A program made the translations under genes and the position numbers. Below the pieces are notes generated by a model. The model searched no databases. It was not told where the DNA came from and saw only the letters and a list, made by a program, of their open reading frames with translations. Positions 9,653 through 20,011 of a DNA stretch of 57,000 nt are shown here, piece after piece. The stretch lies in contig NZ_JAVFVV010000029.1 of assembly GCF_030929505.1 (NCBI RefSeq), positions 1 through 57,000 on the forward strand, read 5' to 3'. The stretch's first letter is position 1, and every line of letters begins with the position of its first letter. Source of the DNA: Mesorhizobium sp. LHD-90. Lineage in GTDB: Bacteria > Pseudomonadota > Alphaproteobacteria > Rhizobiales > Rhizobiaceae.

Positions 9653-9976
9653 ATGATGACCAAGCTGACTTACATGGCCTTCGACGGCACGCGCTTCGAG
9701 GTCGATGCCGAGAACGGCTCGACGGTGATGGAGAACGCGATCCGCAACGCCGTTCCCGGCATCGAAGCCGAATGCGGCGGCGCCTGCGCCTGCGCCACCT
9801 GCCACGTCTATGTCGACGAGGCTTGGACCGACATCGTCGGCGAGCCGGAGTCGATGGAAGAGGACATGTTGGACTTCGCCTACGACGTCCGCCCGAACTC
9901 GCGGCTGTCGTGCCAGATCAAGGTGCGCAGCGAATTGGACGGGCTTGTCGTCACCGTCCCGGAAAGGCAAGGTTAG
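9653..9976 (+). CDS. [2Fe-2S] ferredoxin, adrenodoxin type
   Basis: A 107-residue electron carrier. The cluster ligands are visible as CGGACACATC (C-x5-C-x2-C, about residues 43-52) with the fourth Cys in RLSCQIK near residue 88, the usual spacing of adrenodoxin-like ferredoxins (FdxB/Fdx family). Two ATGs occur in tandem (9653, 9656) and either could be the start. The reductase gene begins 84 bp downstream on the same strand, so the two probably form a redox pair feeding cytochrome P450s, Fe-S assembly or haem degradation. The partner enzyme is not visible here. Confidence 0.88.
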   Translation: MMTKLTYMAFDGTRFEVDAENGSTVMENAIRNAVPGIEAECGGACACATCHVYVDEAWTDIVGEPESMEEDMLDFAYDVRPNSRLSCQIKVRSELDGLVVTVPERQG

Positions 9977-11086
<1,110 letters not shown>

Positions 11087-11117
11087 GATCGGCGCGGTGA
11101 CGCGCCGGCATTAACGC

Positions 11118-11741
11118 TCAGTTCGTCTTGGCCGCCCGGTCGCGGGCTTTGGTCTGCTGCAGCCGATAGAGCATCAGGCGGACCATCCGGCTTTCGAAAT
11201 TGACGGATTCGACGCGGTCGAAATAGTCCTGCGCCTTTTCCAGTCGGGCCAGAACCTGAGCCATGGTGGCCTTGGAGCGTTCGGCGGCCTGCTTGCAATC
11301 GGGAGCGACGATCGTGACGAGCTTTTCCTCCAGCGCGCGGGCATGATTCTTGGCAATGATGATGTGGCTTTCTTCGTGCCGCTTGATGTCCGCGCGCAGC
11401 GTGTCCCAGAACAGGCGGACGTCGTTGTCTACGCCCTTCGGCTGGCGCCATTTCGGCAGGATGACCGTCGCCTTCACACTGACGTCGGCCTTGACGATTT
11501 CACAGCGGCCTGGCTCTTCCTTGTAGCGGATGCGCATGGAGAACTTCATACGGGTGGCGCCGGGGTGGCGCTGGCCGGAGCTTTCGACCTTCGGCCCGAA
11601 CTTCAACAGTTCCTGCTCGATCTCCTCGAGTGTGCCGCCGGTGACCGGAAAATAGCTGTAAGCGCGGGAAACGGTCGCGGCGGACGCCGCCGACATCGTC
11701 AGCGCGAAAAGTGCAGTCGCCGCAAGGATTTTCGTGAGCAT
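11118..11741 (-). CDS. Secreted DUF922 protein, putative Zn-dependent protease
   Basis: A 207-residue protein with a clear signal peptide (MLTKILAATALFALTMSAASA). The central KRHEESHIIIAKNHA contains an HExxH zinc motif followed by a further His, as in the DUF922/COG5661 'predicted secreted Zn-dependent protease' family. The frame is open further upstream, but ATG 11741 is chosen because the signal peptide begins there. The region upstream is occupied by a 275-bp palindromic element starting 22 bp away, so the promoter must lie inside or beyond it. Confidence 0.75.
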   Translation of the reverse strand: MLTKILAATALFALTMSAASAATVSRAYSYFPVTGGTLEEIEQELLKFGPKVESSGQRHPGATRMKFSMRIRYKEEPGRCEIVKADVSVKATVILPKWRQPKGVDNDVRLFWDTLRADIKRHEESHIIIAKNHARALEEKLVTIVAPDCKQAAERSKATMAQVLARLEKAQDYFDRVESVNFESRMVRLMLYRLQQTKARDRAAKTN

Positions 11742-11763
11742 GTCGCCTCTGGGCTCGATCTGC

Positions 11764-12038
11764 GTTAGAGCGTTTCTTGCTTGGATTGAACCATTCTGCC
11801 GGCGATGGTTTGGGACAAGGTCGAGGGCTTCGTCGAAGTTCGGGCTGGTGGCCCGGACGAGACGAAGCCCGATGGATTTGTCCCAAACCAGCCCGGCCCT
11901 TCGGGTTTGCGTTTGGCGGGCGCCCACTTCGTCAGGCCGCTTGCCCGGGCAACCAGCCCGATCTGCGCGGCCTTCCTTGTGGATCGCCTCGCCAAACGGC
12001 AAACAGAATGATTCAATCTGAGCAAGAAACGCTCTAAC
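11764..12038. repeat. Self-complementary dispersed element, copy 1
   Basis: A 275-bp block bounded by a perfect 18-bp inverted repeat (11764-11781 and 12021-12038). Inside are the near-perfect pair ATTGAACCATTCTG/CAGAATGATTCAAT, a perfect 13-bp stem (11806-11818 with 11878-11890), a perfect 10-bp stem (11825-11834 with 11861-11870), and CGTTTGGCG pairing with CGCCAAACG. The whole block can fold into a branched hairpin. A second copy in the same orientation lies at 20050-20319. Several reading frames cross it by composition alone. It has no transposase. Confidence 0.85.
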
Positions 12039-12226
12039 TCTCCCCGGGCACGCCGGAAGTCGAAACACAGGATGTAGGCCAATATATGCCCGGGGTTAAG
12101 ACATGCCTGCATCGGCGGGGACCAAGTCGCGCAAAGGTCGCAATTGGAGCGGCCGTGTGGCGCCGCTGCCACTATTGCTGTCGAAGGCGCGTCGGCGCCG
12201 GATCGACAACAGGACGGAGGTGAGGC

Positions 12227-12754
12227 GTGCCTGACCATGCAAGCGAGTGCGTCTATCTCAGCCTCGGCGGAAATCTGGGCGACCCCGCGCGCGCCATGGG
12301 CGAGGCCTTGCGCCTGCTCGACGCCGAGCCGAGTACGAAGGTGGTCGCCGTGTCCGCTCTCTACCGGACGCCGCCCTGGGGAAAACTCGACCAGCCGGAT
12401 TTCCTGAACATCGCCGCGGCGGTCGAGACGGACAAGACGCCGCGCGCCTTCCTCGATCTCTGCCTCGACGTCGAACGGCGGCTGAAACGCGAGCGCCGTG
12501 AACGCTGGGGACCGCGGCTGATCGACATCGACATCTTGATGTTCGGCCGGCGCCGGGTGAGCGAGCCCGGTCTCGACCTGCCGCATCCGCGCATGACCGA
12601 ACGCGCCTTCGTGCTCGTTCCGCTCGCCGAGATTGCCCCTGATCTGGAGATAGCCGGCCAACCGGCGGGGGAATGGCTGCGGGCGCTCGACGTTTCGGAC
12701 ATCGAGCGCCAGCCCTCGGGCCGCGACTGGTGGAAGGCGCAGGCCGCGGGATAA
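12227..12754 (+). CDS. folK: 2-amino-4-hydroxy-6-hydroxymethyldihydropteridine diphosphokinase
   Basis: A 175-residue HPPK that transfers pyrophosphate from ATP to 6-hydroxymethyl-dihydropterin in folate synthesis. Family motifs are complete: YLSLGGNLGD at the N-terminus, then RWGPRLIDIDIL with the metal-binding aspartates, and LPHPRMTERAFVLVPLAEIAP. The start is GTG 12227, supported by GGAGG seven bases upstream; no in-frame ATG fits the domain start. folB and folP are not adjacent, so it stands alone between a repeat element and convergent DUF924. Confidence 0.93.
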   Translation: MPDHASECVYLSLGGNLGDPARAMGEALRLLDAEPSTKVVAVSALYRTPPWGKLDQPDFLNIAAAVETDKTPRAFLDLCLDVERRLKRERRERWGPRLIDIDILMFGRRRVSEPGLDLPHPRMTERAFVLVPLAEIAPDLEIAGQPAGEWLRALDVSDIERQPSGRDWWKAQAAG

Positions 12755-12762
12755 CCGAGGGT

Positions 12763-13302
12763 TCAGCCGGCAAAGCCGCCGTCGTCCAAATACTTCTGCT
12801 CCTCCGGCGTCGTATCCCGGCCAAGGATCGCATTGCGGTGCGGAAACCGGCTGAACTTCGCGACGATGTCGCGGTGGCGCCGGGCATGTTTGGCGTATTC
12901 CTCGCCGATGAGCGATTGCAGGCGAACGGCTTCCTCCTGGTCGGCCAGATCCTCGGAATGCGAAAACGGCAGGTAGAAGAAGACGCGGACCGGGCCGTCG
13001 AAGGCACGGTCGTATCCGGCGGCGACCGCTTTGCGGGCTATGCGGCGGGCGTGCGGATCGGTCGCGTACATGTGCGCGGTGCTGCGAAAGCAGTTGCGCG
13101 GGAACTGGTCGAGAAGGATCAGAAGGGCGAGCGCGCCCTCCGCGCTTTCGGTCCAGCCGTCGAGGTCGCCGCGCGCGGCCGCCTCATGGGTTTCCAGGAA
13201 TTTTTCGCGGAAGGCGGTATCGAAATCGTCATTCTTCTCGAACCACTTTTCCTGTCCGGCATCGCGCCAGAAATCCACGACCTCCCGCTGCGTGGCGATC
13301 AT
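12763..13302 (-). CDS. DUF924 family protein
   Basis: A 179-residue helical protein of the DUF924 (tetratricopeptide-like) family. Recognisable stretches are VVDFWRDAGQEKWF near the N-terminus, LILLDQFPRNCFR in the middle, and FFYLPFSHSEDLADQE further on. Its biochemical role is unknown. Its ATG overlaps the TGA of the upstream antiporter gene (ATGA), so the two are probably translationally coupled. Confidence 0.85.
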   Translation of the reverse strand: MIATQREVVDFWRDAGQEKWFEKNDDFDTAFREKFLETHEAAARGDLDGWTESAEGALALLILLDQFPRNCFRSTAHMYATDPHARRIARKAVAAGYDRAFDGPVRVFFYLPFSHSEDLADQEEAVRLQSLIGEEYAKHARRHRDIVAKFSRFPHRNAILGRDTTPEEQKYLDDGGFAG

Positions 13303-15146
13303 CGAGGTTCTCCTTGCCGCTCTTGCGTCGTACCCTGCGCCAGTATGTCGGCGGTTTCGGGGGTCATGGCCTGGCCGGGCCGTCTTGGTGGCGCCAGCGG
13401 CGCCGGAACAGGGGCATTGCCCTTCATCAGGCCGCGCCCGGCCTGCAGACCGCCGGAGATCTGCAATTCCAGACGCTCGGCGTCGCGGCGGCGCACGTCC
13501 TCCAGGACTTCAGCGACATCGTCCGCCTCGGTGCCCAGTGTGCGCAGCGCCTCGCCGCCCAGCGTGAGCGCCGATTCGAAGGTCTCGCGCACCTGGTGGC
13601 GGACGCCGGCCTTGATCAGCGAGATGGTAGTGCCGCGGTCATAGGCGCGGGCCAGCACCGGGACCATGGGGACTTCCGATCTGAGCAGCTCGGCGATGCG
13701 GATCGCGGTGTCGCCCTTGTCGACGCAGACGAGGACGGCGCGGGCCCGGTGCGCGCCGGCAGCATGCAATATGTCGAGGCGGGCGCCGTCCCCGTAATAG
13801 ACCTTGAAGCCGAAATCGGCCGCCGCCTGGATCATCTCGACATCGTTGTCGATGATGGAAACGTCGATGCCGCGCAACAGCAGCGGCTGGCTGACGATCT
13901 GGCCGAAGCGGCCGAAGCCTATGATCAACACGCTGCCGGTCAACCCGTCGGCGATGTCGATCCCCTCCAGCGACTGCGTTTCGCGCGGCGTCAGGCGGCG
14001 CAGGGCGATGATGGCGAAGGGCGTGAGCACCATCGAGACGATGATGATCGCGGTTAGTACGGCGCTTTCGTTGGCGCTGATGATGCCTTCCGAAAAGGCG
14101 GCGGCATAAAGCACGAAGGCGAACTCGCCGCCCTGCGCCATCAGCACGGCCCGCTCCAGCCCCTCGCGGTGGCCGGAGCCGAGCAGCCGCGCCACGACAT
14201 AGATGCCGAGCGCCTTCATGACCATGTAGGCGACGACGTAGAAGGCGACGAGCCGCCATTCCTGCCACACCACGGCCAGGTCGAGCGACATGCCGACGGC
14301 GATGAAGAACAGGCCGAGCAGGATGCCGCGGAACGGCTCGACGTCGGCTTCCAACTGGTGCTTGAAGGTGGATTCCGACAGAAGGACGCCGGCGATGAAG
14401 GCGCCCATCGCCATCGACAGGCCGCCGAGTTGCAGAGCGAGCGCGGCGCCCAGCACGACCAGGAGGGCGGCGGCGGTCATCACCTCGCGCGCCCGCGATT
14501 CGGCAAGGATTCGGAAGATGGGGTTGAGCAGGTAGCGGCCGGCGACGATCAGGCCGGCGATCGAGCCGATGCCGATCAGGACGCCGGTAAATCTCTCTGT
14601 CCAGGTCAGGTGCTCGCCGCCCGGAGCCAGGAAGGCGACGAGCGCCAGCAGCGGCACGATCGCCAGATCCTCCAGGAGCAGCACCGAGATGATCCGCTGA
14701 CCCTTCGGCGTGGAAAGGTCGCCGCGCTCCTCGAGCAGTTGCATGACGATTGCCGTGGAGGTGAGCACGAAACCGGCGCCGGCCACGAAGGAAGCGGCGA
14801 CCGGAAAGCCGGTCAGGATGCCGACCAGCGTCAGCAGCAGCGCGCAGAGGCCGACCTGAAAGACGCCGAGCCCGAAGATCTCGTGCCGCAGGTTCCACAG
14901 CCGCGACGGCTCCATTTCCAGGCCGATGATGAACAGGAACATCACCACGCCGAGTTCGGCGATGTGCAGGATGGCTTCCGATTCGTAGAAGATGCCGAGG
15001 CCGAACGGGCCGATGACAATGCCGGCTGCGAGATAGCCGAGGATAGAGCCCAGACCGATCCGTTTGAAGATCGGCACGGCGACAACGCCGGCCGCCAGCA
15101 GCGCCACCACTTGCACAAGATCGCTGCCCGCACCTTCAACCGCCAT
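13299..15146 (-). CDS. CPA2-family monovalent cation:proton antiporter (KefB/KefC-like)
   Basis: A 615-residue inner-membrane protein. The first 380 residues hold about 12 membrane helices typical of the Na+/H+ exchanger domain, starting LVQVVALLAAGVVAVPIF. After that comes a cytosolic TrkA-N (RCK) domain with the nucleotide motif GFGRFGQIVSQ and an acidic IIDND strand end. The C-terminal tail is Pro-rich. It probably exports K+ (or Na+) against H+ with NAD(H)- or glutathione-linked gating, as in KefB/KefC. No KefF/KefG ancillary gene is adjacent; DUF924 is coupled downstream. Confidence 0.88.
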   Translation of the reverse strand: MAVEGAGSDLVQVVALLAAGVVAVPIFKRIGLGSILGYLAAGIVIGPFGLGIFYESEAILHIAELGVVMFLFIIGLEMEPSRLWNLRHEIFGLGVFQVGLCALLLTLVGILTGFPVAASFVAGAGFVLTSTAIVMQLLEERGDLSTPKGQRIISVLLLEDLAIVPLLALVAFLAPGGEHLTWTERFTGVLIGIGSIAGLIVAGRYLLNPIFRILAESRAREVMTAAALLVVLGAALALQLGGLSMAMGAFIAGVLLSESTFKHQLEADVEPFRGILLGLFFIAVGMSLDLAVVWQEWRLVAFYVVAYMVMKALGIYVVARLLGSGHREGLERAVLMAQGGEFAFVLYAAAFSEGIISANESAVLTAIIIVSMVLTPFAIIALRRLTPRETQSLEGIDIADGLTGSVLIIGFGRFGQIVSQPLLLRGIDVSIIDNDVEMIQAAADFGFKVYYGDGARLDILHAAGAHRARAVLVCVDKGDTAIRIAELLRSEVPMVPVLARAYDRGTTISLIKAGVRHQVRETFESALTLGGEALRTLGTEADDVAEVLEDVRRRDAERLELQISGGLQAGRGLMKGNAPVPAPLAPPRRPGQAMTPETADILAQGTTQERQGEPR

Positions 15147-15266
15147 ACGTCCGTTCCTGTCCTGGGTGCGCGGGCCGTCCGGCCCAGATCAGCACTCACG
15201 ATAGGGGGTAGGCTTCCGCTCTGCCAGAGGCGAATGGGCGAAGGAGGGTTGCGTGGGGCGGGACGG

Positions 15267-15815
15267 TCAGTCGATCGAGCCGACGGCGGTGGTGTCGACG
15301 CGCTTCAGGCTCATGCCGATGACCGGCACCAGTTGCTTGTCGACACGCACCGAGACGGTGACGTTCATGGTGTTTTCGCCGGCAAGCTTGGCCTGCATGA
15401 TGCCGTTGAGCTGCTTGCGGTTGATGGCAAGCACGACCTTCTGGCCGCTTTCGACGACATTGCCCGAGATGATGTCGAGGCCCTTACCCTCGGCGCCGTC
15501 GAGAAACGTGCCCTGGTAGCGGCCGGCCTTGTGCTCGATCGAGGCCCTCATCTTCTGGTTGAACACGCCGACCCGGCATCCGCCGTCCAACGTCATGCCG
15601 GTCTTCTTGTTGCCGGGCGTGGTGCCTTCGAAGGTGCAGTTGAACTTGGTGCCCTTGTATTTGCCGGCGACGATCTCGCCTGGCCCGGTCCAGTTGCCCT
15701 CGACCGATTCGAAGAACTTCTTGTCGCGTTCGGCGGCGGAAGCACCGGCCGCGGGTATGACAGCGGCAGCCGCCGCGAGGATCATCGAGACGGCGGAGAA
15801 AGACACGAACTTCAT
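15267..15815 (-). CDS. Conserved secreted protein, unknown function
   Basis: A 182-residue protein with a typical signal peptide (MKFVSFSAVSMILAAAAAVI, ending in ASA-A). The mature part looks beta-rich, with two cysteines (FNCTFEG and GGCRVGV) that could form a disulfide. The frame extends 15 codons upstream, but ATG 15815 places the signal peptide correctly. I do not assign a family. It is a single gene between the antiporter and the ycjX-ycjF pair, in the same orientation. Confidence 0.7.
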   Translation of the reverse strand: MKFVSFSAVSMILAAAAAVIPAAGASAAERDKKFFESVEGNWTGPGEIVAGKYKGTKFNCTFEGTTPGNKKTGMTLDGGCRVGVFNQKMRASIEHKAGRYQGTFLDGAEGKGLDIISGNVVESGQKVVLAINRKQLNGIMQAKLAGENTMNVTVSVRVDKQLVPVIGMSLKRVDTTAVGSID

Positions 15816-15933
15816 CGGGAAACGTCCACGCACCAGAGCTGCTTTACTGGCACCGACCATGAAGAAGAATGGTTAATGCATTCCTTAAAAAGGGAGTCGT
15901 CGAGGGTCTGCCAACATCGCGACGGCAGGCGCC

Positions 15934-17064
15934 TCAGGCAGCCGGCGCGTCCTTTCCGGCCGCCTTGCGGTTGGTGAAGGAAGCGAGCGCTGCCAGGAAA
16001 TCGGTCAGTTTCGGGCGCTTGAGCGCGGCGAAGGGCAGGGGCCTCACCGTTTCCATCGCGGCAATGCCGATGCGCGCTGTCATCGTTCCGTTGACCACGC
16101 CCTCGCCGAGCTTCGCCGAAAGGCGCGCGGCAAGACCCTGGCCGACGATCTGGTGCACGAAATCGTCGCCGGCGGCGATGGCGCCGGTGACCGCCAGATG
16201 TGCAACGACGCTGCGCGCCAGCCGCAAGAAGCCGAGCGTGCCGGGACGTCCGCCGTAGAGCTCAGACAGGCGGCGGATCAGCCGGCCGGCCTCGAACACG
16301 ACATAGGCGAGGTCGACCAGCGCGCGCGGGCTGACGGCGGTGACAATCGACACACGTTTCGCGGCGTCGAGCACCAGGGTTTTCGCGCGGGCGTCGAGCG
16401 GCCCCAGAATTTCGGTCTCGGCGAGACGGATGAGATTCGCCCCGTCGATGATCTCGCCATCGAGATCGGCCAGCGCCTTGCGGCCAGCGGCGGTCTCCGG
16501 ATTGGCAGCGAGCAGCGCCGTCAATTCGGCAACCACCTTTCGCGCCGCCTTGGCGTCGTCCTTGCGCGCCGCCTCGGCGGCGTCGGCCCGCAGCCTTTCG
16601 ATCGACGAAAGTTTCGCCAATGCAAGCATTTCGCGGGTTAGAATGACGATGAGCGCGAGCAGCGCGACGGCCGCGGCCGCCGCCGCAACCCAGCCCAGCC
16701 ATTCGGTGCGCGCGAACAGGTCGCGGATCAGCCGGTCTGTCCACAGGCCGATGGCGAGCGAGACAAGTATGCCGAAGGCGCCGGCGAAGATCGGGGCGAG
16801 CCAGGAGCGCCGCCTTGGCGCGGTGGCCGGCGGCGGGTCGCCAGCGACAGCCACAGGTTCGGCGAAGAAGTCGGCCTCGTCCGGCACGACCAGCGCGTCC
16901 TCGCTCTTGAGCGCTCGCGGTGGTCTCTGTTTCACGGACGCTTGGGCAGCCGGCGGCCTGGCGGCAGGCGGCGTCGGTTGGGCAGAGGGAGCTGCCGGAT
17001 GAGGGGCGGGCGCGGGCTTTTCGGCGGCGATCCTGAAGGCCGCCGGCTTGCGGGGCGGTGTCAT
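15934..17064 (-). CDS. YcjF/UPF0283 family membrane protein (TIGR01620)
   Basis: A 376-residue protein. The N-terminal 85 residues are Pro/Ala-rich and cytosolic. Two membrane helices follow (SWLAPIFAGAFGILVSLAIG and WVAAAAAAVALLALIVIL), then a DUF697-like C-terminal domain with a GDDFVHQIVGQGLAARLSAKLGEG-like helix region. Its ATG overlaps the TGA of the upstream ycjX-like gene (ATGA), the usual ycjX-ycjF arrangement. The pair is known from envelope-stress regulons in enterobacteria; its role here is inferred. Confidence 0.85.
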   Translation of the reverse strand: MTPPRKPAAFRIAAEKPAPAPHPAAPSAQPTPPAARPPAAQASVKQRPPRALKSEDALVVPDEADFFAEPVAVAGDPPPATAPRRRSWLAPIFAGAFGILVSLAIGLWTDRLIRDLFARTEWLGWVAAAAAAVALLALIVILTREMLALAKLSSIERLRADAAEAARKDDAKAARKVVAELTALLAANPETAAGRKALADLDGEIIDGANLIRLAETEILGPLDARAKTLVLDAAKRVSIVTAVSPRALVDLAYVVFEAGRLIRRLSELYGGRPGTLGFLRLARSVVAHLAVTGAIAAGDDFVHQIVGQGLAARLSAKLGEGVVNGTMTARIGIAAMETVRPLPFAALKRPKLTDFLAALASFTNRKAAGKDAPAA

Positions 17065-18521
17065 GCGAGCCGATCTCCCAAGAGAAATTGCAAGGCGCGG
17101 TCGAGCCTTATGTGCGGCAACGACAGCGTTGCTCCGTCGGCCGTGCGTTCGAGCTTCGGCGGCCGGAAGCGGACGAAACGGACGGCGTTTTCATCTTCGT
17201 GGGCAGGTTCGAAGGCAGCTTCGGTCCGCCCCGGCAGGTCGCCGGGAAACACCGCCGTCTCGGTGTTGCCGTCAAAGACCTCGTCGCCGATGGTTTCGCC
17301 CTTGAGCGGCGTGCCGATGATCACCGGCAGTTCCTCGCGGCCCTGCCGGACCGTGCCTTCGCGGGTGGCGCGCACCGCCGCCATGGCCAGTACGTCGATC
17401 TCCGCGCCGGTGAGATCGGCGCGCTTCACCGCCCGGTCGGCGATGCGCTTGACGATCGCCTGCAAGCGGTCGTGGCTTTCGTGGTGCAGATGGTCGGCCT
17501 TGGTCGCGGCGACCAGGATGCGGTCGATGCGGTGCGAGAAGAAGTCGGTCAGAAAACCGCCGCGACCGATGCGGAAGCAGGCGAGGATTTCGCCCAGCGC
17601 CCGTTCCAGGTCGGCCATGGCCCAGGGGCCGGCATTCAGCGCCTGAAGCGCGTCGACCAGCACGATCTGGCGGTCGAGGCGCGCCACATGCTCGCGGAAG
17701 AACGGTTTGATCACATGCGTCTTGTAAGCCTCGTAGCGTCGTTCCATCATCGCATGCAGCGAGCCGGGCCGCGCGGCCTTGGCGTCGACGAGGACCAGCG
17801 GCGAGAAGGTCAGCGCCGGCGAGCCGTCGAGATCGCCCGGCATGAGGAAACGGCCAGGCGGCAGCGTCGACAATGCGCGCTCGTCGAGTTTGCATGCCCT
17901 TAGATAGGACGCGAACGCCTCGGCGAGACGACGCGCCGTCATCTCGTCCGCATCCGCGTCCGGATCGGCCTCGGCCGCCAGCTTTCGCCAGCCCTCCGCC
18001 AGGTCGGCGCGCACCGGCAGCGCGGCAAGATCGACGGCTTCCCGGGAGAAGGTGCGAAAATCCTTGGCCAGAAGCGGCAGGTCGAGCAGCCACTCGCCTG
18101 GATAGTCGACGATGTCGATCGCCAGCCGGCCGCTGGAGAACATGCGGTTCCAGCCAGAGGCCGCTTCGTATTCGATGGTAAGCCTCAGTTCCGAGATCGC
18201 CCGCGTCGAGTCCGGCCAGATGCGCGCATTGACCAGCGCCTCGACATGGTCCTCGTACTGGAAGCGCGGCACCGCGTCGTCGGGCTGCTCCTCCAGCCGC
18301 GCGCGAGAGATGCGCCCGGATTTGCGGGCTTCGAACAACGGCAGCCTGCCGCCGTGGATGAGGTTGTGGACCAGCGCGGTGATGAACACCGTCTTGCCGG
18401 CGCGCGACAGGCCGGTGACGCCGAGCCTCAGCGAGGGCGGCGAGAACATGCCCGCCGCGCGGCCGGTCAGCGTGTCCAGCGCGATCCGCGCCTCGTCGGT
18501 GAAACTGGTGAGTGACGCCAA
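17061..18521 (-). CDS. YcjX-family P-loop ATPase/GTPase (DUF463)
   Basis: A 486-residue protein from TTG 18521, which gives the usual family N-terminus (M)ASLTSFTDEARIALD. An in-frame ATG at 18587 would add 22 unconserved residues. The P-loop is GLSRAGKT, followed by VFITALVHNLIHGG, and VDYPGEWLLDLPL resembles the Walker B/G3 region. YcjX proteins are dynamin-like or stress-linked nucleotide hydrolases of uncertain function. The gene is translationally coupled to the downstream ycjF-like gene through a 4-bp overlap. Confidence 0.85.
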   Translation of the reverse strand: MASLTSFTDEARIALDTLTGRAAGMFSPPSLRLGVTGLSRAGKTVFITALVHNLIHGGRLPLFEARKSGRISRARLEEQPDDAVPRFQYEDHVEALVNARIWPDSTRAISELRLTIEYEAASGWNRMFSSGRLAIDIVDYPGEWLLDLPLLAKDFRTFSREAVDLAALPVRADLAEGWRKLAAEADPDADADEMTARRLAEAFASYLRACKLDERALSTLPPGRFLMPGDLDGSPALTFSPLVLVDAKAARPGSLHAMMERRYEAYKTHVIKPFFREHVARLDRQIVLVDALQALNAGPWAMADLERALGEILACFRIGRGGFLTDFFSHRIDRILVAATKADHLHHESHDRLQAIVKRIADRAVKRADLTGAEIDVLAMAAVRATREGTVRQGREELPVIIGTPLKGETIGDEVFDGNTETAVFPGDLPGRTEAAFEPAHEDENAVRFVRFRPPKLERTADGATLSLPHIRLDRALQFLLGDRLA

Positions 18522-18615
18522 GCCGAAATCCCGCTGCCTACCGTCCCGGCCATATAGGCGCGGCGCGCCGCAATTGAAATGCCGCACAGCCCGTTCGCGG
18601 AGCGCGGGAAGAATC

Positions 18616-19119
18616 CTACAAGAGGGCGGGGCTGAGAAACGCCGTCAGCTTGCCCTTGCCGGGCGCAGCGTGCCTGAGTTCGGTTTCGAACTCGAGCACC
18701 GCCAGTCCAGATGTCGGGAAGCCGGCCGAGAGTGACGCAAGTGCCTCGGCGTCTCCGCTTCCGGCCAGCGCGATGGCCAGATCCTCCATCGTCGGATTGT
18801 GCCCGACGACCAGCAGCGATCCGCGTCCGTCATGATCGCGGATGGCCGACAGATAACCGGCGGCGTCCCCGGAATAGAGGGCATCGAGGAGGACGACGCG
18901 GCCGGTGTCGGCCTGGGCGGCGACACCTTCCAGCGTCTGGCGGGCGCGCACCGCGGTGGAACAGAGGGTAAGGTCGGGGACGTAGCCGCGCTCGCGCATG
19001 GCGAGCCCCATGGCTGCGGCGTCCCGCACGCCCGTCGCGTCGAGCGGACGGTCGAAATCGCGCATTCCGGGCAGCGCCCAGCCGGCCTTGGCATGCCTCA
19101 GAAGATAGAGTTTGCTCAT
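18616..19119 (-). CDS. SixA-like histidine phosphatase
   Basis: A 167-residue protein of the histidine phosphatase (phosphoglycerate-mutase-like) superfamily. The catalytic LRHAKAG motif is at residues 7-13 and the second histidine is in VVGHNPTMEDL. Its small size matches SixA, which dephosphorylates histidine-phosphotransfer proteins in E. coli. Whether the Hpt protein at 9143 or another is its substrate is unknown. It is not coupled to its neighbours. Confidence 0.85.
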   Translation of the reverse strand: MSKLYLLRHAKAGWALPGMRDFDRPLDATGVRDAAAMGLAMRERGYVPDLTLCSTAVRARQTLEGVAAQADTGRVVLLDALYSGDAAGYLSAIRDHDGRGSLLVVGHNPTMEDLAIALAGSGDAEALASLSAGFPTSGLAVLEFETELRHAAPGKGKLTAFLSPALL

Positions 19120-19287
19120 CCGCCGCCCCTTGCTGCCCTTGCGGCATAGCGGCCGCAGCGGTTTCGCGCAATGGCCGGCCCGATCCTCATTCTTTCATCA
19201 AATCAATGTCATGCAGGCAGCGCCAAAGGCATGCCAAGCACCCCTGGGATGCAACTAACAATCGCGTTATGGGGTAGCGGATTGATC

Positions 19288-19316
19288 TTGTGCCACTTGG
19301 AGGCGGCGAATATATA
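19288..19316 (+). promoter_or_regulatory. Probable sigma-70 promoter of dksA
   Basis: TTGTGC (19288-19293) and TATATA (19311-19316) are separated by 17 bp and end 25 bp before the dksA ATG. This is a near-consensus housekeeping promoter with a short leader. It was found by eye only. Confidence 0.5.
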
Positions 19317-19341
19317 GGCGCCAAAAAACTGGGGTAATGGG

Positions 19342-19767
19342 ATGAGTCGAATGAGCGTTCTCGTTGATGCCGACTATGTGCCCACGGAAGAAGAGCCGTT
19401 CATGAACGAGCGGCAGAAAGCCTACTTCCGGGCAAAACTCATGACTTGGAAGAGCGACATACTCAAGGAAGCCCGCGAAACACTCGAAATTCTCCAGCAG
19501 GAAAACGCCAACCACCCCGACCTGGCCGATCGCGCCTCCTCCGAAACCGACAGAGCCATCGAACTGCGCGCCCGCGACCGCCAGCGCAAGTTGATCGCCA
19601 AGATCGACTCCGCCTTGATGCGCATCGACGAGGGAACCTACGGGTTCTGCGAGGAGACCGGCGAGCCGATCTCGCTGAAGCGACTGGATGCCCGCCCGAT
19701 CGCCACGCTGTCGATCGAAGCCCAGGAACGGCACGAGCGTCGCGAAAAAGTCTATCGCGACGATTGA
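19342..19767 (+). CDS. dksA: RNA polymerase-binding transcription factor DksA
   Basis: A 141-residue DksA. The N-terminal coiled coil carries the conserved DxADRAS-like tip (HPDLADRASSETDRA), whose acidic residues reach into the RNA polymerase secondary channel with ppGpp. The C-terminal zinc finger has only one Cys (GFCEETGEPI); the other ligand positions are replaced (RPIATLSIEAQE). This degenerate finger is normal in alphaproteobacterial DksA. A good -35/-10 pair lies just upstream. An internal ATG at 19402 (MNERQKAYF) is a possible shorter start. Confidence 0.92.
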   Translation: MSRMSVLVDADYVPTEEEPFMNERQKAYFRAKLMTWKSDILKEARETLEILQQENANHPDLADRASSETDRAIELRARDRQRKLIAKIDSALMRIDEGTYGFCEETGEPISLKRLDARPIATLSIEAQERHERREKVYRDD

Positions 19768-20011
19768 GTTTTGACCGGTCCGCGTTTCGGGAATGCGGGC
19801 GATCCTGCACCGCGCCGGTTTTCGCGGTCAGGTTTATTGATCGGGTGACGGCGTATTTGCGCTGACTCCAAGCCCGGTCGCCGCGCCAATCCTTTCAGGC
19901 TGTGGCCTTGCCCCGATTTGATCCAGGCGCGGTCAGGCGCTGCCCCCGATCATTGACGCGCGCCTTGCTGCCCTGTCTATTCGGCCAAAACCGTTGAGCG
20001 CGAGGGGATCG

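Noticed and set aside
11777-12037. Plus-strand ORFs of 68-86 codons inside repeat copy 1
   Set aside because: Similar frames occur in both copies on both strands, caused by the palindromic GC-rich sequence. There is no start context or independent conservation.
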